In this document: positions 49,191-61,525 of the stretch, piece after piece
How positions within the stretch are numbered: the first letter of the stretch is position 1
How the letters are laid out: each line of letters opens with the position of its first letter
Position numbers and translations under genes: made by a program
The notes under the pieces: generated by a model
Told to the model about the DNA's origin: nothing
What the model saw: only the letters and a program-made list of their open reading frames with translations
Databases searched by the model: none
Assembly (NCBI GenBank): GCA_914767715.1
Contig: OU612068.1
Span: 11,906,001 to 11,970,000 of the forward strand
From: Membranipora membranacea
Lineage: Eukaryota; Bryozoa; Gymnolaemata; Cheilostomatida; Membraniporidae
Direction of reading: 5' to 3'
Length of the DNA stretch: 64,000 nucleotides

Positions 49191-52100
49191 CACATTGAGC
49201 TCAAGTAGATTTAAAAATCCACTTCCCACTGCCCAGCTACCATATATGTTGATGAACGGATCAAAAATAATGTGTCATTGTCATCATGGTAACGAGACCT
49301 ACTACTCTGCACTACTAGTACTAATCCAGCCTTACTTCCACCACTAATCTCTTGTCTGGCTGAGCTTCTATTACCATCCAGATAATGAAGCATCTGTGCA
49401 AATATTCAAAGAAGTCCAAAGATAGAGGCTTGAAATGAATGACACCGTCCTGATGGTAAACAACAGAACTGGCAGACCTGACAGTGAAAACAAAAGGTTG
49501 TGAACTTCCAGAGAGCCAATGAGGTGCACAGAAGAGTTGAAGGGCACAAACACAGCTAATGATATCCATCAAACTCTAGAGAGAATACAATTGTATGTCT
49601 ATGAGTCAGTCAAGATATCGTCTCTGAGATACCACCTTAACACACAAGAGAAAGCCGCCATCAATGGGAGGTTGATATATGGAGCAATTATACAATAAAA
49701 GGATAAACTCCGAGTACAACTATAGAGCTAAGCTACAAACAGATGTGGATCCTTGAACTCAGGAATTACCACGTCAGAACACGACTCAAAAAAAGCGGGA
49801 CGATCTACTGAAGTCGAACTGCGCGGATGAAGCTAATGCAGCCATAATTGTAGAATGTTCTACAAAGAGCCGTATTGAAGCAACAGTGTTTTACACCAGA
49901 CTGAACATGGATGTGTTATATACTAGGAAACACTTACTTATGGTAAACGAAGCAAAAGAGCTGGCAATAGTTGTTGAACTTACCTTCTATGTAGTTCGCT
50001 AATGTCTCCGAATAGTCTCATTTTACAAATATATGGTTGAGATTATGTACAAAGGCATGCACTAGCCATAAAAAACATGTAAAATTGTGCTCTCAATAAT
50101 AGAAATTCCTAAAAAAAACAATGTACAGTGATAGTATAGGTTTCAATGGATGGCATCGAGCTATTAAGTGGTACATAGAAAAAATTGTTAATAAAATGAG
50201 TAGCATGTTTAAAAATATACTTACGAGAATTGAAACAGTTTTGGATAATCTTTTTATAAAAAAGTTTTTGAGAATTTGGCTGTATAAAAACTGAAATTTG
50301 GGAATGGGAGTGATGACAAGAGTTAAAATATAGGAACTCCTGACCACTTTCTTACAAGGATGTTCTTTTGTGAATAACGACTGCGACCACGTTCTACAAA
50401 AACAATACAAATCATTACAGATCACGTTGTGGAATTGCAATGGAGAAACAATATCGAAAATGGCAACTTCGCACATCGATCATTCCATCCATGTTCAGTG
50501 TAGCTTCAACAATCTTGCTCCCACGCCACTCAATGTCCAACGCCCTACAAGGTAAGATGTGCCAACCGCATTCTTCACCAACACGTAGGACTTTAGCAAA
50601 TCCCGGGACAAGGTTAATAGTCACCCCAAGGGTCCACTATGAGCCTCATCTCTGACCCTTGATTGAGCAATATTCCTCCAAGAGAACTCGTGAGTTTAGA
50701 TATCCAATCCTGTAAGCATTCACCAGTACAGCTGTGCTCGGAGTTTACCCTGTTATTGTACAAGAGCTCCATATATCAAAATCCACATGACGAAGGCTAT
50801 TTCCAGAGTGTAAAGAGAACCTCATGATATGAAGACTACCTCAGTGACAAAACAATTATACACCACCAGAGTAAGGCAGCTATCAGTATCTATGCAGGAG
50901 ACCAACAGCCCGCCTGCACAGTCAAAGACTCGAGCTGGCAAGAACACTTCCCTTCACCCCCCCCCCTGTCAGTCTACACTCTGCAGCCTGTGGTACCAGC
51001 AGTCATGATCTCAGACACCTCAGACCTAAACCTTGTACTCACAGAGAAAACTAACACAGATGCAGCAAAACCAGAAGGTAATGAGTCACTCAAGCCAGCC
51101 AGGCTCAATCAATAAAGATCCATGACCATAACTCAGATAAGAAGGGTGTGCCATGTGGTTCAACGGCACCCGCCTACTCACAACTGCAAGCATTCTTAAC
51201 GCCCAGTATGTCAGGCTTACTCATGAAAGGCTGTTCATAGAGACCATAACTCTAAATTGTTTACTGTTTGATAAAATTGAATGAATTTGCTAGCTGTGTG
51301 AGAGCATCAATAATATCAAACTAGGTCTGTATAATTACTGCCATCCAATAGAAATATGGTGCTATTTTTTTAAATACTACCTGTGGAGAGGTGTCTGCTC
51401 TTGCTGTAATATGAAATGATTGTTCGGTGTCAAGAGCCATATTTTTTAACAAATTTGCATATGCAAACCAAGATTTTGCGTCTGGTCAACATTCAATGTA
51501 GCAACTGATTTAACAATGGAAATCCTTAACTATTGCATTGAATTTGTCCTCACCAGTATATGGTTATACTCAGTAACTTTTTTCCAAACAAATATTGACT
51601 GCTACTTACTTGCTTTGAAATCACTGGTTTACGCACCCAGCAATCATCAGATGGTACTGACTTGCCAATGGCATGTATGATGCAAGTAAAACAGTAATCA
51701 TACTTTCAAAGAGCCTGTATTTACAGTGATACCACCAAGATGAAATGAACAGAATTGACCATAGCTGTTTGTGTCATGAAGGCCATGCATCTTGCTTTGT
51801 GTATATGTCAGCCGTGCTGTATTACAGGAACAGTCACAGCACTATGCCCCCTCCCGCAAAACCTGTTATATGTTAGTTACATTGTAAGGCAAAACCAACC
51901 AATTGGCCCGACCCCATACATGGATTCACCCGTCACAGTGTATGGTCAGATACTTCATAAGTAGCTGTGGTCATGGAGTCTTTACTTTTAGTATGATGAG
52001 AGTACATACTCGTAGGTATGTATCGCTGCGGGTGACATGAGTGTTCATCCGAGGTTACTATTGCTGAGATGACACACTGCACCAAACTACATGTGACTTG

Positions 52101-52739
52101 TCTCTCATGTTTAATTAAACCACTACCAGAAATACAGACAGCTGACAAAGTGTTGGGATGGCTAAATCAAAAGAAATTAACATTTTTTAAGAAAGGGATT
52201 TTTTAGATTGAAATTGTTTGTGTATTTATGAGTTAGCTTTCCTCACAGCTTGGTTGTTGAAGCAACTCTGAATTCTGATTGGCTGAACATCAGGATATTT
52301 AATGTTGGGAAAAGGTCGTTAGCTTTGCTTTCCTTTCTTTGCCTCAGGCAAGGTGGCACTGTACTCTTCAGTTTTTGAATCACTAGTTTCGGCGATACTG
52401 CTGGATTCGTCATAGCCAACCAGCACATAACTGTGCATTACATCTTAAATTCAGATGTGCAACTGCAGTAACTCCTGAGATGGAGGGATAAATATGACTC
52501 TGAAATTTGGACCCAAACAGACTTGAGCTGTCCAGTCAGCAGCAGCCAAAGAATCCTAGGCCACTGACTCCACTTTCCTCCTTTTACAAGATTTACGAGT
52601 AAAAGGCTCTCTAAAAGAGGTAATCGACTTAATTTAATTTAGTAATGGAGTCAATCAGGTTAAATAATCAGTGTTAATAAATATACACAATTTGTTTGGT
52701 TGTATATCAAGCTGCTAACCTCCGCTAGACGGTTAACCC
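49191..52739. other. Transposon-derived or intergenic, no clear gene
   Basis: Scattered coding-like pieces (for example LRYHLNTQEKAAINGRLIYG near 49620 +, and QPACTVKDSSWQEHFPS near 50907 +) without splice sites or a recognisable family, possibly more of the same LTR element. A C-run occurs at 50948-50956. Confidence 0.35.
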
Positions 52740-52772
52740 CCCCCCCCCCCACCTCCCTTCTCTCTCTCTCTC
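52739..52772. repeat. Poly-C followed by (CT)n tract
   Basis: A C homopolymer and a TC repeat about 120 bases beyond the stop of the 14-exon gene, inside its likely 3' UTR. Confidence 0.8.
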
Positions 52773-52893
52773 ACTCTTTATACATTTCAATTCAATTTAA
52801 AATGATTATCATATCATAATGGTATGATTAATCTGATCAAATTACATACGATGAAATACTATAGTACGATTCGCCTGTGAATACCATTCTCTT

Positions 52894-55800
52894 TCAGAAG
52901 TGGCGTGATGAGGTGGTGATCAGGATATTGAGCAGTGTTGCCTCTATTGCTGCGTCTAATCTGTTGATCTGGAGACAGCTATAACGCTTGGCTCTCTGCA
53001 TTGCAATCCTATGATAAAAAAATAAAATACATTGTCCACAGAAATTAATTGACAATTGAACATTGCCTAAGATGCTGGAAAGGAATATAACATGAGTATC
53101 CCTCATCAACCTACAGATTCAGCTTTCATGCTTTCAGAGTCAAAATTCAGTCTGCTGTTATTCTGTGTGCTGACAATCGACCTGCTGATAATTGATCTGT
53201 AGCTGCTCAAAAACCTCATTGAGTAGTTCAGACAAAGACACACTGAGGCCTACATCAAGATAAATACCTGGCTCTCTCTCTGAGTCTCTGGCTAGCTCGC
53301 CGTAGACGCCCCAAAACTGTTCTTCTCCTCCTCAATCTGGTTGGGAGGAGTATTGGCTCAGCCCTAAAAAATATATATAAGATACAATGCAGATTATTGG
53401 GGTGCAGGCGCTGGTAGAGGGCAGCATGAATATAAGTTAAATAATGTCATGAAGGAGAAACAAATTCCATCGTAGCATCAATCTCATCCAGCGTTGAAAA
53501 ACTTGTGGTGAATTGTTTGCTCCTCAGCACTGCTTTTATCAAATCTATCACAAGTAGATACACAAGGGCAGATTATTGTTATCAAAGCTGATGACAGAAC
53601 TCACTCCTCAATGATGGTAGGTAGGTTTCTGTTGAACTGGATGTGTGATGTACGTGGATGAAGAGAGATGTAATGACTAAGAGTAGAGGTGATATTGTTG
53701 TCAGCAGGAGTGGAAGTGATCAGGGAAGTGATATTAGTGTCAATGTTTTGTGTGTAAGTGGGAGTTTCGGCATCAATATAATACCAATCGGCTTCTTTGC
53801 AAGGTTTGTCCCACTGTTGGAAAACATAAAGAGAACATTGTTAAGACCAATTAATCTCAGGGTCAATGCTGCCATTTCTAACTATTTTTTTCCACAAAAC
53901 ATAACAATATTACCTTTTACGAGGTAGCCATTCATAACCCACAGTGTACTTTAATCACTATAGTATCTAAATGTAGTGCCGATAGTTGTAACGCCAAAAG
54001 CAAATATGCTGCTGACTGCATATTTTGGGCACATAATATGAGCTGGAATTGCACATTTAATTGATTATATTGGCTGATTGATTTGGTACTTACAGAGTTT
54101 GGGCCATTCCATGGCTTTCTAATCATCGCCCAAGGGCGGACTGTCTCCCGCTTATCACCCGGCACAAAAACAAACTGCTTCTCAACTGTCTCCCTCTTCC
54201 TTGCTGTCCTTACTCTCACATCGCTACTGGTGGAACATGATGCCTGCTAATGGAGAAAAGATATTGGAAATAGTCACATTTAATAAACAATCGAATTTTT
54301 TAAAAGATAATAAAGTGTTTTCTTCTCATATAACAACGAGGGAGAACAACTCTACACTTTGAGATGCTCCAAGTTACGTGGCAAACACTTCTGGACTGCA
54401 GAGCCAATAATCAGAACAATCAGATGAATGATTGTCCAGTTTTTGGAAGACATTGAGTAACATTGATGATTGAATGGTTTCACTGCAATAAGTTCTCATA
54501 CTTACCACATCCCAATTGGCATGTACCTCAACATTTACTTCAATGTTTTGTCTAGTCTCAGGGCGCTCAATATGTCTGCTCCTCCTTTCTGCCTGCTGTG
54601 ATTTTATTGCCAATGTGGGAGGGCTTAGCTGTATTACCAGTCTATAAAATAAGGTCAGCGAGATAGATTTGCTATGTGCGATGAAAATGATAACAGATAT
54701 TAGAAGCTACTAAACATACTGCTAGTGGTAAGAGCATAATACTCCTGTAAGAACTCGCAATGCTAAGTATTGGGGCCCATTTGTTGGATTCTTCTGAAAT
54801 CAACTCGTGGGGCATAAAGGACTCCGATACTCCTAATTTTGGGTATTGAAACTTTGAAATGATTGCATTCTATCATCAATTATAACAGCTGTGGCAACCA
54901 ATAAAGCCCTAGCCTATTTTGCCTAACCTAGCTTTGTTGGTGAATGGGGGGAAGGGCACAAAGCTTGTCATCTCTTGCAATTGAAATGCCGACCATCAGA
55001 GCTTGTCAAGATAGGCCGTCCGCAGTCCTTACACTAACTACTTGGTTTGTCATGACAGGAAAGGCTACCTGACTGTTAAGAGATGGCTGTTACCTAGTAT
55101 TGACAATGCATTGTTGTATTGGGATCAGCAGATTTAACACAAATACAATTATATATTTGATAGACTTACTTTCTCAGTGATTCTTGTTGGTTACCGTAGT
55201 AAAAGATTGATCCGACGAGGGCATCACTTAATTGCTGTCTCTGAATAAAAAACATTAATATGATATCTAATCTAAAATTCACTATTAAAAATTGTTAATT
55301 TCAATTTAACCTTAGTTGAATTAGAAAAGTGGTCTCAGCAATAAATAACATACACCAAAATCTGTTACCTTATGAGAATTTGTCTTCTCATGGTTGTGAG
55401 TGGGGTATCTCAATAATAAATATGAAAAAAGTACATATTTTATATATATGGGTGTCTTATAAACCTATTGTCCAAGGCACATGCCAACATATGAATGCTG
55501 GATTTTAAGGGTCAAAACACACTTTGGATATAATTAAGATACATACCCTCACGGCCCCGGTATTATCTACAGTGATTCTGAGTGCCGAGTTTATTAATGA
55601 ATCAAATCTCCTCATCTCAGTTCCAGATGGGAAAACCAAGCCAAACAATCTAAAAATAAATCGGAAGAAAGTTTTTGTTTGAGGTTATCCAGTTTAAGGT
55701 GCTACTAAGCCTGGCGTTTGGTGGTGGTAGTAGCATGAAGAAAGATTTTACTTTGCCAAATGTAGTGAGCAATTTGTTATATTTTTCTCAAATGACTCTT

Positions 55801-58800
55801 GTTGTAGCGGCATTTCCAGTACTCCTAATAATGCTTCATGAATCAACTCTGACAATGATATGAGCCTAGTGTACCACCTCCCCCGACATCAGCCACATGG
55901 TGATGATTTGTTTTGGGAGGAGGCAACATAAGCAGAATTATCTGGTATACAAACATATGTATATAAGGTAGACTCACTGTGTAAGAGCAAATAACTCTGA
56001 TCTAAGGACATCAATACTGAGCCCATATCTCTGTAAAAACAACCAACCATTATTGCTATATTCACAGGCAACTCCTAATTGTACCTTAGCTGACCAGATA
56101 AATGTGGCAGTTATGAGTTATTTCTAGTATTCAGTGTACAAATTATTGTATTAATGGTAGAATTTTCAGTCAACAAATATATATGGGGCACGGACAGTAA
56201 AACGCATTCTCCAAGCTGAGAACAACTCCTCATATCAAGGTTACAGCCTCACGTTGGAGCATAAAAGTGAGCTTTCTGGTAAACAAATCAACTGATTGTG
56301 AGGAAATGTATTTCGTTGAAATAACTTCTGGCTTTATCTTTAATGGAGGGAAATCTTAGGCTAGTTCCGTTGAAACAATCATTCTGGCAATATAGGCTAC
56401 AGCAGTCATAGTTAAGTGTAGAATCTTCAGATAGAATCTGGTGAAGAAACAGTTCGTATTGTAATTAATTCCATTAACTTACAGTTGTGCTCATAGACAA
56501 GCCCACAATACAGCTCAAAGTTCTTCCTGTAGTAGCATTTGCCTGAAAGTAATATTCAGCTATAAGAATTATTACAATATAAATGCCATTCGTCTGTGCT
56601 GAGGTATGGGGTAACTCCCACAACTCGGTTATAGCCTCTCATGGAGCATCAAACTTAGTTATGGCTCGTTCTTTAGAGAAGCCTTCTATAGTTGAACAAA
56701 CCAACTGATTCTTAGGAAATATATTTCAATTGAATGTCTGTTGGCCTATGTGGGTTTGAAAAAGATCCTAGACATGCTCCATTGAAATGATCAGTTAGGG
56801 TTAAGGACAGGCCACACTTGGTTGATTTCTCACGATTCGTACAAATTATTCACGAATACTTTTGTACGAATAGGGATTCCTACGATTTCGTGAAACGTTG
56901 GATGTTCACGATGCACGAAACCGGAATCGTGTAAATTTTCACGAAATGTTATCTGATTGGCTGTCAGATTTGATTGATTGGCCGTCTGTTAAGTGATTGA
57001 TAAGTCAAGGCCATATCTATGTATACAACTTTGGATGGATGGAATGGTCGATCAATATGTGGAGCTTCTCATTGATTTGGACCTGGAGCAATTAGGGAGG
57101 AGGGATACAATGACTAATGGTGTATCAAATTGAATAAATATGTGGGGATAGTTGAGCCTAAGCATATCCAGAAGCTGAATCACTGGACTGGTTGGTATAA
57201 CAAACAAGAAGAAACAGCTTCTACTTGGTTTAATTTTTTATTTATCACTGTAGGCATATGGTTTAGTTGGCTGAGGAGGATTACAGTAGGATTACACCCA
57301 TAAATCATTAGTACGAATTTGGGAAATGACAATCATGTGTGGCAGGCTAATATTTGTACGAAATTTAATTTGCAAGAATTAGTGTAAATTTGCACAATCA
57401 TGTGGCCTTAGCTTTAAGGCTACTGTCATGTTAAACTCTAAGGTCTGAAACTAAGAGAACTAGGATCATAGGCTACTGTCATGTTAAACTCTAAGGTCTA
57501 AGGTTAAGGGTTGCAAGAATCATCAGATCACATCTGGTGAAGAATTAGCTTGTATTGTAATTAATTCAATAAAGGCCAGTAACTTACAGTAGTTGTGTTC
57601 ACAGAGACATCACCGAAATGGCCTGTAGTATTTGCCTGAAAGTAAAAATCATACTTATATCACAATCTAAGTATCTTATAAATTATATGTGGGATACCAG
57701 GTAATAAAATCAATGCGACACAGACAGTTAACTGCTTTCGCATAGTAACTTTCTTGAATAGGTAGGTGTACTTTAAAGAGGCTGTCTTTAATCGAGATTT
57801 GGAGCTTTCTGGTTAATCAAACCAAACAATCTTGAGAAAGAATATCTCAATGATATGGCTGCTGGTCTGATCTGAGAAGGACAGGGATCCTAGACTTGCC
57901 CAATTTAATAAATAACTTAGTATTTGGGGGGCGTCGGACAGGGGGAAGAGTCTGGGGGCTCAGACTACAGTTATCATAAAGTTTAAGCCTACAAACTGAA
58001 TTAAAACCTTCAGATCACACCTTGTAAAAACAGACTCACAGTGGCTGTTGTCACACATAAGGCCCCGATATTAGTTCTTACTGCAGTTTCTCTCTCCTAA
58101 AAATAGAATTCAAATTATTTATATGACTATTGGAAACGCATATATCTGTGCTACAGCAGTGACAAAACATTCCATCTACGAGTTGGCCTGCGTTAATACA
58201 TCTGGGAAGAGCTACCTAGGAGATCCTAGACTTGTCCGATTTAAATAATCAGTTAGTATCATGGGCTACAGTCATCATAAACTATCTAAGACTCAGAACT
58301 GTATAAAAATGTTCAGATCACATCTGGTAAAAACAAACTCACAGTTGTCGTTGTCACACACAAAGCCTCGATATCACGATCAGTTCTTACTGCGGATTCT
58401 CTCTCCTAAAAATAGAATTCAAATGACTTATATGGTGATTTGAGACCTTTACATCTGTGCTCAGGACAAGGCTACAGCAGCAACATGATATTTTGAGTGG
58501 GCGTGGGTTTGTTACCATAAAAGGGAGCTTTGAAAAATTTTATTAACCGGAAATGACTAATTTGATCATATAAAATAATTATATTATAAATTACAGAATT
58601 TATATTAAGAGGAGGAATCGACTCTAGACACATGGCAGTTTTCTTCCAACATAAACATGATTATACTATCAAATTAGCAGGGACACCTGGCCGCTGCTGA
58701 TTAACTAAAACGCTGCCAACAATCTGAAGATAGGGAAACTGCACAAAAATTCATCATCAAGCTACAGAACGGCTAAACAATTTTTGCTCTCAATACGCAC

Positions 58801-59708
58801 ACATTTTCAATGCCTCATAGTTCCGTCTATAGCTCGGTGAATTGTGGATGAAATACTTAGGCCTACACTGTTGGCTCTTGGAATCTGAGCTCTTGATTTT
58901 TTCTACAATTAATTGAGGAACAATTAGCTATAGAACAGATAAAAGGGCAAACCTAATACTATTTAATACTGAGTAGTGCCCCTTGGTCTATGAGTAGGAT
59001 GTGGATGACTTGTGGTCAGAAGAATAAATTACAGGTATAAATTCTTTTCAAACCCTAAAGGCGAAGTCATATGATCACATTAAAAATGGACCACAGATCA
59101 GCTGCCATCACAAGCACACAAGTAAACTAAGCAGCTATGATGGAACAGACAACCAACACAAACAGTCTTAGCCCACTGAATTCAGTATTGACTTACCGGG
59201 ATTGGCCTCATGTTACATTGGAACATCGGCTTTGGCTTAGTGTAGCTTAGTCTTTTCAGACCTGCTTTCTGCAGTTCGACAAACATGTGAACAAATCTCT
59301 GCAAAATACAAATGGGCTTGTTTGAGTCCACCACTGAATCATCGATGGCAAGAAGTCATATATATTGAGAATGAAATATCTGCTATGTCTATTTTATGAG
59401 AAAATACAGTGAAAGGAAGTTGTACACCCATGGCTGACATTGACTCTTCCTAGTGACTAGGCAAATGAAACAAAAAACGTCTTTATTGCTCTGCTGTGTC
59501 TCAACAAAGAGGTAGAGGGTCATTTGAAATATTCGGCAGTCTTTACTGCAGGAGAAAGAGAAGAAAAATAAACTCAACTTACATCATGTGCAGCATCTAC
59601 CGCAAACAATAGGTAGATTACCAGCCCGTATAAAAATGCTGACGCAGTTAAAACCGCAACTTCCAAAAGGTTATCAGAGATAAAAGGCATCATTTTAAAC
59701 TCTTCCAT
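52894..59708 (-). CDS. Unrecognised 463-residue membrane-anchored protein, 14 exons
   Basis: Minus-strand exons, 5' to 3': 59708-59583, 59298-59197, 58405-58343, 58096-58040, 57635-57588, 56542-56483, 56030-55978, 55649-55547, 55240-55170, 54641-54506, 54246-54094, 53813-53605, 53363-53268 and 53008-52894 (TGA). All have AG acceptors and GT donors, mostly GTAAGT or GTGAGT, and every junction keeps frame. Residues 1-42 start MEEFKMMPFISDNLLEVAVL and include one hydrophobic helix (to about residue 37), a likely signal anchor. Residues 77-152 come from four mini-exons of 63, 57, 48 and 60 bp, Thr-rich at their ends. The middle contains GLVFPSGTEMRRFDSLINSA. The C-terminal half is basic, with PTRLRRRRTVLGRLRRASQR near residues 400-420 and several N-x-T/S sites (in NIDTNITS and NNITST). 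No known domain is recognised. A missed or extra exon in the 900-bp gap between exons 2 and 3 cannot be excluded. ATTAAA at 52633-52638 may be its poly(A) signal. Confidence 0.8.
56483..58405 (-). repeat. Four-fold tandem exon-intron duplication
   Basis: Mini-exons at 58405-58343, 58096-58040, 57635-57588 and 56542-56483 encode related phase 0-0 peptides (ERESAVRTDRDIEAL.., ERETAVRTNIGAL.., ANTTGHFGDVS.., ANATTGRTLSC..), each ending in a Thr-rich tip at the donor. Their flanking introns share blocks such as 'ttcagatcacatctggtaaa' and 'ggctacagtcatcataaact', so whole exon-plus-intron units were copied. The third intron is enlarged by an inserted element (56801-57417). Confidence 0.75.
56801..57417. 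mobile_element. TTAA-flanked MITE-like insertion
   Basis: The block starts TTAAGGACAGGCCACAC and ends ATGTGGCCTTAGCTTTAA. The ends are imperfect inverted repeats around GGCCACA, bounded by TTAA on both sides, the target of piggyBac and Kolobok elements. The interior has repeated 'cacgattcgtac'-type motifs and no transposase frame. It sits in one intron of the mini-exon array and accounts for most of that intron's extra length. Confidence 0.5.
58421..59196. other. Intron 2 of the 14-exon gene, no further exon confirmed
   Basis: No additional exon with phase 0-0 and both splice sites was found between exons 2 and 3. Confidence 0.4.
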
Positions 59709-60718
59709 GAATATCAGATTTAGTAGTGAGTTGAGTCAATGCTGGCAAACAGCACAATGCTCTAACAATGAAAAAGGCAGCCATTAGCAACAATCGCTTC
59801 ACTACAATAATTAGGTCAGCGACTTTGTGTCATCCACAATGATCATTAACAGTCCTCATGACAGGAACCTTGATTGTGGAGTTTTTGTAGTGTGTTGCCA
59901 TTTTTTTGCTCGGAACAATCAATCTCAAAATGGTTTTTTCAGACATCAGATACTAACATCAGATAATGTTACTACAAAAATAAATATGGACTACTCATAT
60001 ACAAAACAGGTCAGATGTGTTTTTTGGCCTTTTGTTTATGAGCGATTCTCTGTAATTGAAATTCATATCAAACTAGAGCCCATCCAAAAATGGCTAAATT
60101 AACCTTAAACTTATATGTGCATATGTGCATTCAAACTGTTATATCAGGCATAATAACATTCACAAATCTCATTCACTGTATGAATGTTGTTTGCTAAAAT
60201 TACCTGTAGGTCTCATTTTCTTATTTACAGTCCTAATGACAGGAACATGGATTGTGGATTGATTGTGTTTGATTGTTTTTTTATTGGTCTAAGTTGAGGA
60301 AGGGGGGAGGCATATAAAATGTTCTGACTTGTATAGTTGTAATCATCAACCAATTCGAATGGAATCATTGACTCGCTACTTGTTTCTCTCTCTGTTTACA
60401 TTATAAAAAGTGTTTCTCTCCTTGCATGACAGCCTTTGAATAATAAGCGCAGGTTAATTTCCAATTTCTTTTCATTTCAGTACTAACATCTGAAAGGTTT
60501 CTCAGTCTTACTCAGTTCTGACTTATCCTGTAAATATCTTGACCAGATTAAACGGCTGGTAAACTTTATTTATGATATCGATATGCTTTTTGTTATGCGT
60601 ATATCCAAGCCTCAAAGGATAGGGGAGAAACAAAAAGACACCCAGCGGTACTTTCTAAATCATAAATCATAAAATTTTCCAGTTTTTTCGGAATATTAAA
60701 AGAAAATTGTCTTCATAG

Positions 60719-60800
60719 TTGGCTTCTGAATCTCGATTAGGAGAGACAGCTGGAGTAGAGTACCCATCACATTGGATGTTATCGTTATTAAAAGACAATG
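60719..60800 (+). CDS. Orphan internal exon candidate, copy 2
   Basis: Identical to the candidate at 5143-5224, with the same acceptor and GTAAGT donor. It encodes ASESRLGETAGVEYPSHWML then SLLKDNG. No partner exon found. Confidence 0.35.
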
Positions 60801-61067
60801 GTAAGTCATTGGAATTGTACAAAAAGAAGACAACTAGAGTAAGATGTATTATGAGGTTTATCGCTGAGCCTAATGGAATTAGGTTTTTTGGTTCATTATT
60901 ATAGGGAGGTAAAGATTTATATGCAGAACTCACGACCTAACAGGAGTACACCAAATGTTGATTAGAGCTGGATTGATTCTTTGAGAACAAGATATATTAT
61001 ATAGATATATGTACAAGATATATGCCTATCAAGGAGAAGTGTGTTTATTCGGTATTGTTTTCTGAAC

Positions 61068-61073
61068 TTTATT
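61068..61073 (-). terminator. Polyadenylation signal of cysteine-rich peptide gene, copy 2
   Basis: AATAAA on the minus strand, 27 bases beyond the TAA, as in copy 1. Confidence 0.5.
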
Positions 61074-61099
61074 GGCTATATATTATTAAGCTGATGAAC

Positions 61100-61525
61100 T
61101 TAATATTTAAATGAACAGAAGCACTCGTTCTTTATACAGCGAGCCTTCTGGGTAGAAGCCCCGGTAGGTGCTACTTTATCACACAAGTGTCTTATGCATT
61201 TGTAATGAGAGTTGCAAGTTCCGAAGTATCCAGCAGTGATGGAAGTTGACTGTACTTCTACAATGAAGGAGAAATGGGATATCAAACTATTAATTCATGC
61301 TCAAAAATGTTTTCATGGAACCTCAACTAAGAAGTTTCAAAATGTTTAACCCAATTTGCCTTGGCATTCTTAAATAATGTATATGAGAAACTCAATTGAT
61401 CAAATATTAATTGACATTCAATTATACAGATTTTATAATAGTATTGCGAGAGTGTACATCTTACCTGGAATGACAAACAGACAGACCACCAGTAGGACTA
61501 ATGTTGTAGTGCTCCACATCTTCAT
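61100..61525 (-). CDS. Secreted six-cysteine peptide precursor, copy 2
   Basis: Coding exons 61525-61465 (signal peptide) and 61257-61100 (mature region) give a 72-residue precursor with the same splice sites and the same six cysteines as the copy at 5524-5949. The only protein difference I see is residue 63, Lys here and Glu in copy 1 (base 61132 versus 5556), between the fourth and fifth cysteines. Preservation of frame, start, splice sites, TATA box and poly(A) signal in both copies suggests both are expressible. It lies upstream of, and on the same strand as, the 14-exon membrane-protein gene. Confidence 0.75.

Noticed and set aside
53658-53927. 89-residue + strand ORF
   Set aside because: Antisense shadow of exon 12 of the 14-exon gene, whose frame continuity on the minus strand is decisive.
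55378-55417. Extra exon in the 14-exon gene (AG...GTAACA, 40 bp)
   Set aside because: Including it shifts the frame of the next exon into an early stop, whereas skipping it keeps frame.
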